This document shows, piece after piece, positions 55,901 to 64,000 of a stretch of 64,000 nt of DNA. The position numbers and the translations under genes are program-made. Under the pieces are notes generated by a model. That model was not told where the DNA came from. It ran no database searches and was given only the letters and a program-made list of their open reading frames with translations. Position 1 is the first letter of the stretch. Every line of letters starts with the position of its first letter. The stretch comes from Macrostomum hystrix (taxonomy: Eukaryota > Platyhelminthes > Macrostomidae), in NCBI GenBank assembly GCA_950097015.1, contig CATNEN010000008.1, positions 3,348,001 through 3,412,000 of the forward strand. The letters are read 5' to 3'.

Positions 55901-56446
55901 CTGAGAATAGAGGCTCTCAGCGCCAGCGTCTCGCATAGTTTCAAGAGCCGACTCGCCAAAGTCATCGTCAGGCCTGCCTAAATTGATCTCAGCGTCGCCG
56001 GCATCAAGCTCCTTCATGGTGATGTCCTCAGGCCGGCTGGTGTGGACCACTGGCACACTCAGCTGATCGGCGATGTGAGTCAGATCTTCGGATTCGAAGT
56101 CTTGCAGATTGTCCGGCAAAGTGATGGCAGCGGCGGCGGCTTCGCGACTTTTCTCCGGCAGGTCGACAGCGCCAGGACGGAAGGCCATCTTGATCTTGAC
56201 GTAGGCCTCGTTGCAATCGGCCAGCAGGTACTTGGTTTTGCGATTGTAGATTTTCACAACGCCAAGCAGGAGGTGACCGGAGGTGCGCAGAGCCATCTTT
56301 ACTTTGGGCTCCAGGATGGCCTCCACGCTAGAGGAGATGTTGGTCTCGAATACGTGTGCCTTTGTTAACTTCTTGTCCCAATGTGCTGCGAGCCAGATCT
56401 TGGCTAGCGGGCCCTTCTTGGTGAGCACAAAGTGCGCGTAAAACAT
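55901..56446 (-). CDS. rad21: RAD21 cohesin subunit, exon 1
   Basis: Starts [20 protein letters not shown] and continues [18 protein letters not shown], the hallmark RAD21/REC8/SCC1 N-terminus that binds SMC3. Next comes [20 protein letters not shown] with [20 protein letters not shown], also highly conserved. RAD21 closes the cohesin ring that holds sister chromatids together and shapes chromatin loops; separase cleaves it at anaphase. The exon is exactly 182 codons, ending ESLYSQ at a GTTAGT donor (55895-55900). The lack of REC8-like divergence favours the mitotic paralogue. The start is the canonical MFYAH. Confidence 0.97.
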
Positions 56447-57319
56447 TCTGCTGCTATTTTGATTTCTTTTTGCGACTCAACTGTTGATTGCGTATTGGCT
56501 GCGGTATAATGATAAGGTTTAATTTTTTAGCGCCACAAAAGCCAGCTATAAAAAAATAATTGTTCATAGTTATGAAAATAGTTGATGATGCAATTTAATT
56601 CATAAATATTAAGCTTCATTTGTACAAATTCTGCTAGACTAAACAGGTCTTTAGAATATTATTAACAATTGTGGCTTTCATGGCATCTAGATCAGCCTTT
56701 TGAAACTGAGAAAATATCAATACCAGAGTAGCAGAGAAAGTCCCTCTTTTAAAACTTTTTAATAGCTTGGTGCACTATAATTATTTTGTAACAATATGCA
56801 TGAATAAAGCTATACTATACAGAAACACTGGAAGCTACCAGGCATTTTAAGTCTTGAAGTAGTTAATGTGCTTTAACAAAAGCTAGCAATAGGGATACTT
56901 ATTAAAAAAATACAAAGTAAGATAAGGTAGGCATCTGCTATTTAACAACTTTGTAGCTTATTCAAAGAACTGCATAAAATATAGTCAGTGTAATTCACAT
57001 GGTGCTATTAGTGTTGGCTTTATTTACATAAATCTGTGTTACATATGTTCACCACATGGCAGCTTGCTGGAAAAAGCCAAAAAATGCACACATTGTATAT
57101 GGTATGCTATGCCAATGCCACCAAATGGAACAATAGCTACATATATGTATAATGATTACTCTAGTGAATTTGACCTCCTATATTTATATGTACAAGATTT
57201 GCTTTTAACTAGTATGCATTAAAAAAATAAAAAATGAAAAAATAAGATGAATAAGTCATGCTTAAATTTTCAAAATCTGTTTAAGAGCACAATAATGCAG
57301 AATAATTTTCTGCATTGCA
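56447..57319. other. Upstream region of RAD21
   Basis: Presumed 5' UTR and promoter; AT-rich, no element could be assigned. Confidence 0.4.
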
Positions 57320-58215
57320 AAATGCTCAATAGAATGGTTGGCATGCGTATCTTACTTTTTGACAGTCTCTGGCTATGGGCTATCTATATATATGTGCAAG
57401 CACCAAGTAAGTAGAAGTCATATATGTATCAAAGTTTTAGAGTTGATTTCCTATTAAGTGCAACAAGTAGCAGATCTAAATATATAGCTAGCCACTTCCA
57501 TGTTCATCTATACCAAAATTTTACAATGGAATTACTACAAAATAAAGAGATGGAAATGCATGCTTGTGTAAAAAACATTTAGACTGTACCATATATTGAT
57601 ATTTAGATAGCACCAAGGCTAAGTGAGAATTTTCAAAAGGAATTACAAGTGCAAAAATGTGTAGAAAGATATATGATATGTAAATACTTAATGTAGAAAT
57701 TAAGTAACAAAATTATATTAAAAAGGACAAACAATACCTTAAGACAAAATAATTGTATATAATGTTTAGATTTTTATGAGGTAGATAACTTATTTGAAAA
57801 TTTTAATGGATTTTATGAACTAAGAAACTATTCACTAGCTCTAAAATATAGCATTTAGTAAATTGGTTGGTACAATACTATATATAGAAGCCATTCAAAA
57901 TAAAGTTTATATCAATGCAAAAAGTTTTAATTCATTAAGATATGAATTTCTTCTCAGAGAGCTAAGAAGCAATTTGCCTCTAAAGTAAACTCTAAAATAT
58001 CTCTAAAGTAAACTTCTGAGAGCCCATTTAAGAATTCTATATAAAAGTCATTCTTTTTAACATAGCTAGAAACAGCAAATAATTATATATAAAGAGCTAA
58101 GTAAAAATATAGTGGTATTTTAATTTTCCATGTTTTTACACTTTTAAGCAATGCCAACTATGACTGGCACAAGGTAGACTATTTCATTGTTGTTATGCAT
58201 CTATAAAAATTGACT
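57320..58215. repeat. Dispersed repeat, copy B (lacks the MITE)
   Basis: Matches 49968-51668 in the same orientation. It keeps a single GTTGGTAC at 57866-57873, where copy A has the 565 bp element, and lacks a second 220 bp segment. No coding frame is shared by both copies. Confidence 0.8.
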
Positions 58216-58276
58216 ATAGCCAACACCTTTGGCATATGGCATATAATATACAATGTGCACTTGTGTTAGCCTACTG

Positions 58277-58535
58277 GGGGGGGGTAGGCAAACTTATTTG
58301 CTGGCGGCCAAAGAGAGAACCTAAAACATGACAGCAGGCTGCATTGACTGTATAAATATGAGATAGGGGAGAGATGAGACACAGGAAAGATAGGACACGA
58401 GAGTGATGAGACACAGGAGAGATTAGACACAAGAGAGATGAAACAGGACACTGTAGATGTCAGAAGGGCAACAGGCTGCATTTGGGAGCTTCGAGGGCCG
58501 CATCTGGCCCATGGGCCAGAGTTTGCCGACCCCTG
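58277..58535. mobile_element. hAT-like MITE, 259 bp
   Basis: The right end, read inward, is CAGGGGTCGGCAAACT; the left end is GGGGGGTAGGCAAACT, so the inner parts match as inverted repeats while the left tip is altered by a G run. Flanks are GCCTACTG (58269-58276) and GCCTATTG (58536-58543), an 8 bp duplication with one change. Inside are GAGATGAGACACAGG repeats. The end sequence resembles widespread hAT MITEs in animals. Confidence 0.75.
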
Positions 58536-58549
58536 GCCTATTGCAACAA

Positions 58550-60195
58550 TTTGCCATATAGTTAAGGTAGGTATTATGAATGTGAGGCTCTATAGATAAG
58601 TGCACTTCATAAAAATAATAAAAATTCTGCATTACATAACACTCAAATAAGCTAATATAATTTATCCAATTTAGAATAATAAAAACTGCAACATATAGGC
58701 ATAGTTATATTTAGTTAATAAACATGGCTGCAGTTTGAACAAAAATATGATACAATCAAAATAAAACCCTGATATTTGAGCACCTGACAGAGCAAGCTAG
58801 CTAACTACTGGTCAATTTGATGACAGCATTTGATGAAGTGCCTAGGATCCAATACTTATTTGTTTTTTGCTTGCAAGAATTTAAGAGTGAGACAAAATCC
58901 ATAGCTATCCTGTACAACAAATTATTTTGGGTAGGCCTAGGCCTGTTACTGTGTATCATAAACTAAAAATTTCACCTATTATCAAATAGCAAAACATACA
59001 AAAGAGTTTTAGAAAGAGTAGGGCCTAAATGCTATAAGAAATCTCTGAAGTCATATTTTAGGCTCCAGCCAAAATCATCATCTTCTAAATTGACATGCAG
59101 GTTGTAAAAAAAACATTATCTAAATCCTCATATTGCTCATATTGGACAATGTGACATTCACAAAATTGTCATATTGTCATTTTATTGGCTCTGCAAACAG
59201 CTTTGTTGAAAGCATAAGCGAAGCAAAACATACATACAGCCCTACAAAAATAATGTCATTTGAGCTACTCAAAGTACATTGCACATTACATGGCATGTGC
59301 ACTGAATTTTGTTCAGCATTTTCCCTTCTATTGCATCATCACTCCATAGCAATGCCAATTATTAGCATGATGCACACATGCACAAGTATACTGATACTAT
59401 AGTTCAAGTTTTTGTGCATGCTGTGAGTTTTATCTCACAGTTTCATATTACTCTTAGGAAAGTCTCAGCATGACTATGCTACTGTACTGAGGTGCCTCCA
59501 GCTGCATCTTGGCGAGGTTGTTCCTAAGGCAGCAATTTTTTATTTTGAAGGTGCTATGTTGCAAGCAATTCATGAAGTTTTCCCCCACCACAAAGAATCA
59601 GGGCTGTCTGTTTCACTACAGTCAAGTTGTCTGGCATTGAATCCAACAAGATAGTCTGGCTCAAGCATTTAGGAGTCATGAACCAACAAAGGACTACTGT
59701 CAACAGATTCTGCCAGCTGAGCACATGGAGGTTGCATTTGGCAAGATAATTATAGCCACAAATGATGCCAGGCTGTTCTGACTTGGCAAGTACATTGAGA
59801 CAACTTGTTTGACGCATTGTGTGTGGTCAAAAAAGGATGTCAAAATATTTCAGCAACAAGTTCATACAAATAATGAAGTGAGATAGCTGAAGAACAGAGC
59901 AGGCCATGCAAAGTTCCCACAGTACATGTTGCTTCAGCTTCTGCCTAAGTTGCCGCTGTGCGGGCTGAACAAGTGCTTCAAGGCTCAGAAAGTAGAGATC
60001 ATCATGCTAAATATGAGGAGCTTCAGACAACTCAGTGACCTGTAGAGACTGTATAAAACTAGACAGCTGTCCATCTGCAGATTCCTGTGTGCCAGATTCG
60101 GCTGCAACATGAAGGCATTCATCATTAAATTGCTTAATTTGACTTATAGCTCCAAACAATTGCACAATATTAGGCCCTATTCAACAGTGTGTGTT
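58550..60195. other. AT-rich stretch with possible decayed coding sequence
   Basis: From about 59520 to 60140 short conserved-looking frames occur on both strands (minus 59554-59817; plus, around KFPQYMLLQLLPKLPLCGLN near 59920), broken by stops. No family recognised; perhaps another old element. Confidence 0.35.
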
Positions 60196-60204
60196 AGTTG
60201 TGCT

Positions 60205-61542
60205 CAGTGGCGGCACAGGGGGGGGGCGGGGGGGGGGGCGGGCTGCCCCCAGGTGACCAACCCTCACCACCCTCAGGGGGTGACCACCCACTTAAAAAAA
60301 ATTGGTACTTTACCATATTTTTTCAAAAGTGTGGTCACCCCATGGGGCATGGGGTGACCATTTTCAACGTCGTTCAAAAGGCTTTTCAACGGAGAGGATT
60401 GGGTCTTGACTCAACTAAGGTTCGTGTTGTTGGGCTTGAGCGCTTTTTGAATCAGTCACGAGATGTTGTCAGTGATGCAGTCCATGAGGCAGAGTCCCTC
60501 TGTGAGAAAATGGGGGTCACGATGGAGAAACGCATGCCACAATGAAAGAGGATGCCAGGAGAGAACGCCAAGGATGCGGGCTTGACCCCAAAGGAAGAAA
60601 TTCAAAGGCAATTACTATCATCCCATGACAGGTTGTGTCAGGAGCTTTCTTCCAGATTTGACGCCATCAAATCGACCTGCGATATTTTCTGCCTCATTGA
60701 CGTCCTCTTCACAAAAAGAAACATTGGAGAGGAGGTGGAAAAAGTTGTAGAGACCTTCCCCAAGGATATCTCTAAAGACCTTGAGGTCGAAGTTCATTGA
60801 CTCCGAAGATTGGTGCCTAGCGAGATCAATGAGAAGTCCACTGCAGAGGAAGTGCTACAATGGGCTCTCAGGATGGAGCTACAGGATGTCCTGCCTAACC
60901 TCATTGTGCTGTTGTGGCTGTTTTTGACCTTGGCTCTGTCTGTTGCATCCTGCGAAAGAAGCTTTTCAAAGCTGAAGCTCATCAAGAGTTACCTACGGTC
61001 AACTATGTCTCAAGCTTGGCTTGATGGTTTCTCCATCCTTTCCATTGAGCAGGAAGAGGCCAAAGCTCTGGACTTCAGCAAAATCATCAATAGCTTTGCC
61101 AAAAAGAAGTCCCGCCTTGGTGCACTCTAGTTCAAGTAGTATGTCGCACTCGCAGTTGCTGAAAACTGAAATATTTCTGTCCATCAAGTCAACCTGGATC
61201 CGATCATCTGTTGGCCCAACCATCCAAGAGATCGACTGCACTTGTTAGGCTCAATGGGAGTGGCCATGGCCCGTGGAACCGCCTCAACTGAGGGCATGAA
61301 GATCATATGATGGAACCTGTAGGACAATCATTGGGTCATCTGAAGACTGAAGGTATTTGATTGTCTGTAAAAGTATTTTTACTATGTGCTTGAAAGTATT
61401 TACATAATTTCATTTAATTATTGAAGAGTTAAGGATCTTAGATCAACTTTATTGATAATTTTTTCTGGGGGTGACCACCTAGCCAGGGGGGGGAAACCAC
61501 CCAACCACCAACCCCCCAGCTGGAGGTCCTGCGCTGCCACTG
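60205..61542 (+). mobile_element. hAT transposon, deletion derivative, 1,338 bp
   Basis: Ends are CAGTGGCGGCACAGG and, reversed, CAGTGGCAGCGCAGG (13 of 15 match). Both sides carry a perfect 8 bp duplication GTTGTGCT (60197-60204 and 61543-61550). G-rich subterminal blocks lie at both ends (60218-60240, 61484-61496). Only the C-terminal part of a transposase remains inside, so it could move only with help from a complete relative. Confidence 0.92.
60360..61130 (+). pseudogene. hAT transposase C-terminus (ZMYM-like), two in-frame TGA
   Basis: One frame carries LERFLNQSRDVVSDAVHEAE, RMPGENAKDAGLTPKEEIQR, DRLCQELSSRFDAIK, then LPNLIVLLWLFLTLALSVAS, CERSFSKLKLIKSYLRSTMS and DGFSILSIE. The last part is the hAT C-terminal dimerisation region, of the form common in ZMYM-type/hAT-derived proteins. 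The frame is broken only by TGA at 60543-60545 and 60798-60800; no frameshift separates the parts. The N-terminal zinc finger and most of the catalytic core are absent. Both TGAs sit where arginine (CGA) would fit, consistent with C-to-T decay. Confidence 0.88.
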
Positions 61543-61550
61543 GTTGTGCT

Positions 61551-61800
61551 TGCAATTTTATTGGCAATTTTATCTGCATCTTCTTTAAACTGTCTTAAAT
61601 CCAATCAATTTAATTGTTTGTTTGTTGTGCTTACCTAACGCTTAAATTATTGGTATTTTTTATCTGCATTTACTTTTAACTGTCTTTTTAGCTAATCCAA
61701 TCGATTTGTCTATTCGTTGTGCCTACCTAACGCTTTTATCGGTGCTTTTTTATCTGCATTTACTTTAAACTGCCTTTAAATCAATTAACTGTTCGAATTA
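61551..61800. repeat. Tandem repeat of about 88 bp, 2.5 copies
   Basis: ATCTGCAT, ACTTTAAACTGTCTT and GTTGTGCTTACCTAACGCTT recur in order at about 61574, 61663 and 61751. The last copy is partial. Confidence 0.75.
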
Positions 61801-63340
61801 TGCATTATCTAATCACATTCATAATTAAAATGAGCAATGAACAAATAGTCAAGATCCTAATAAAAAATTGAATATTGTGATACTTTTGTGCAACTCGTCA
61901 TCATCATATGACGTTTTAGAATATCACGATTTGATCTGTACCCATATTTTAAATAAAGGAGAAACATATAACCATTAAAATATAGCCTAGGTCTACGACG
62001 TACCTACAGTTCATTTGACGTCTAGAAAGTGCGTTAGTAAATGCTATTTATTATAAGACCTAAATTATTTTTAGCTAATAATATTATATTATACAATAAC
62101 AATATATAAAAACAATTATTTTACGAGCATTCGATGCACGATTAAAAAAAGAAGCTTTCTTCGTTGTTTAAAAAGTTCCATATGACCAAGAATATGTGCG
62201 TTGACTTATTATAACATTAACAACATCGTTTTGCATCAAAAAGCTCAAAATTCTTAAAGAAATCTTTCTGTACTAGTCAGATTAAATTTATTTTTAACTT
62301 GATAGCAAGCAAATTATTTTTAACGATTCTATATCGCATCAATAGGATATTTAAATACAAGGAAATGCGCAGCTTTTTTAATGAATTTAAGATAATTAAA
62401 GTCACCTTTCTTTGTCTAAAGGGACAAGATAAAGACATAATTATATACTATTATTTTTTTAAACATTGTTGAGGACCTTTTAATTTTTAAGCTTATTTTG
62501 GACTCAATATTTAATTTTAGAAATATTTATGAAATTAATACTTTTTTTGTAGTATCAGTTTGTAGGACAGTTTCACAATCCCGAAACTATTTGTAAATGG
62601 AACGGAAGGCTTCTTCTATTGGCTTACTGTTCGATTTTATTCAGTGATTTTTGTCTCATATCTTATTATTTTATCCTCACTTAGTAGTTTGTACTAAGTT
62701 ATATAAGCCGGCCATTATATATTGTGACTTTGTGTCTTTCTTGTCTTTCGAATATGGAAGTACCTTATGTAAAACTTTGACGCTGTTTCTAAAGAACATG
62801 CAGCTCATTTATCTTGGTAAGCATGCAGTGAAGTATTTTTTACTATTATTTGTTTTGTTTTCTTTTTTTTAGTTTATGGTGACTTTAAAACAAGCAAAGT
62901 AATATTCTTTTTATGTATATCTTACAAGATTTGCAATTACCCACGTTAATATAAAGTAATAATAAATAAGTGGTGCATACTTTTGATTTTGTAATGCAAG
63001 TTAGTTTTTACCATTTTAGTTTTGCAAGTCAAAGATGGGCTGAAATGTACATCACCGTCTCGTGCAATTTATTTCAGCCAAAATGAAATTACTTTGATTT
63101 GAAAGTAACTTCACCATTTTTGTGCTTTGCTGCTAAATGATGCTTTGATGCTAACTATGAAACCTCTCTTTATTTAGCTGTTGTGGATATATTTGCGACC
63201 CATTTTACAACTTCTTAAATACATCCATATACCTTAATTAAAGTGCAAATATCTGTGACTGTAAACTAGAAAACAAAGATGTTTGTCTTAGCCGCATATA
63301 ACAGACCACTTATGCATGAATTTTTACTGTCTCCCTTGCA
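61801..63340. other. Very AT-rich stretch before the right-edge exon
   Basis: No feature recognised; likely the intron or 5' flank of the gene starting at 63342. Confidence 0.4.
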
Positions 63341-63341
63341 G

Positions 63342-64000
63342 TCAAATGGCCGAAATTTCAATCGGCATTGACGTATCGGGCGGCGAAGCTCGCAAAAAGA
63401 AACGCTCGTCTCGTCGCGCCACAGGCGATGAGGGCGAGGAAGCTGCCGAGAGGCGGCACCGACGGAAGAAGCAGTCTGGAGACGCTGAGGGCGCCGGCGG
63501 CGACGGTGAGAGGCGCAAGAAAAAGAAGAAGAGCAGCCGCGAAAACGAGACTCCCGAAGAGAGAGATGAGCGACGTCGCAGGCGACGGGAGAAAAAACAG
63601 GCAAAGGAGGCTGCTGCTGCTGCTGCAGCGGCGGCGGCAGCGGCTGCCGCAGGCGTGGCTCCAACTGCAGGTGACAGCGAGGACGATGACGACGACAATG
63701 AAGATCAAGACTTTCGGGGAGGGGCCGGCTTCACTCAGCCAATTGCGGCTTTCCGTCCGCCGCCGCCCCCGTTGCCGCAGCAGCCGCCGCCACTGAGGGC
63801 TCCGGCCCCAGACTCCGAGTCCGAGGAAGAAGCTATGGGGTTCGACGAGGAGCCGCCGAGGCGTCAGCAGCCGCCGCCACCGCCGCCGCCTCCCGCGCCA
63901 AAACCGAAGCCGAAGCCAGCTGCAAAGCCTCATATTCCACCGCCCGCATCGCCATCGCCCCCTCCGCCTCCGCCACCGCCACCCCAGCCGCAGTACTATG
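63342..64000 (+). CDS. Unrecognised basic Ala/Pro-rich protein, first coding exon (partial)
   Basis: After an acceptor (TGTCTCCCTTGCAG) the ATG at 63346 opens a frame that runs 218 codons to the window end. It starts MAEISIGIDVSGGEARKKKR, continues with many K/R/E-rich stretches (RRHRRKKQSG, ERRKKKKKSSR, EERDERRRRRREKKQ), a run of 15 alanines, GDSEDDDDDNEDQD, and proline-rich blocks with PPPPPP and KPKPKPAAKP. The basic clusters suggest a nuclear or nucleic-acid-binding or scaffold protein; proline blocks often bind SH3 or profilin. No catalytic motif is visible, and the family cannot be named. Minus-strand ORFs over it are shadows. Confidence 0.65.

Noticed and set aside
60543-60800. TGA recoding or selenocysteine in the hAT transposase
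   Set aside because: No supporting structure is visible, and the element has already lost its N-terminal and catalytic parts; CGA-to-TGA decay explains both stops.
63266-63933. Three minus-strand ORFs at the right edge
   Set aside because: They mirror the plus-strand K/R/A/P-rich frame that follows a good acceptor and has a plausible start; reading R/S/L-rich strings is typical of shadows.

Overview
The window is metazoan nuclear DNA. It holds compact multi-exon genes with GT-AG introns, coding exons richer in G+C than the AT-rich DNA around them, many long minisatellites, and DNA-transposon relics (hAT-like elements and a broken piggyBac). Gene content (Patched, a nephrin-like Ig/FN3 receptor, Bicaudal-C, a DENN-domain protein, RAD21) fits a bilaterian. 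The repeat load and divergent proteins would suit a flatworm such as a macrostomid, but that placement is a guess. No bacterial, organellar or viral segment was seen.

Layout. 1-8.7 kb: the 5' part of a Patched-type receptor on the minus strand. Three exons (8703-8602, 8527-8314, 2578-2137) join in phase across a 5.7 kb intron filled with minisatellites, and the gene continues off the left edge. 10.3-11.4 kb: a frameshifted piggyBac transposase relic running into a CT-rich array. 12-19.6 kb: mostly tandem repeats. 19.9-37.5 kb: a nephrin-like adhesion receptor on the plus strand. It has a signal-peptide exon, seven Ig domains, one clear and one probable FN3 domain, a membrane span and a cytoplasmic tail in ten exons whose phases all match; intron 1 is 8.2 kb and again full of minisatellites. 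A small minus-strand coding exon with its own poly(A) signal is nested in intron 2.

37.5-64 kb is much poorer in minisatellites. It holds a Bicaudal-C-like KH protein (44.0-41.7 kb, minus), a DENN-domain protein (50.0-47.3 kb, minus), RAD21 cohesin (56.4-54.2 kb, minus), and at the right edge the first coding exon of an unrecognised basic, alanine- and proline-rich protein (plus, open to the window end). Two copies of a dispersed repeat (about 50.0-51.7 and 57.3-58.2 kb) show a 565 bp MITE and its empty site side by side. A 1.3 kb hAT relic at 60.2-61.5 kb keeps the transposase C-terminus and a perfect 8 bp target duplication.

The genes are not an operon. They are independent loci for Hedgehog reception, cell adhesion, mRNA control, Rab/membrane traffic and chromatid cohesion. 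No new multi-gene system was seen. The most unusual items are the MITE with its empty site, a run of about 22 tandem copies of an intron's own 5' splice site, and higher-order structure in several minisatellites. Function calls rest on recognised motifs and splice phase, not on database searches.
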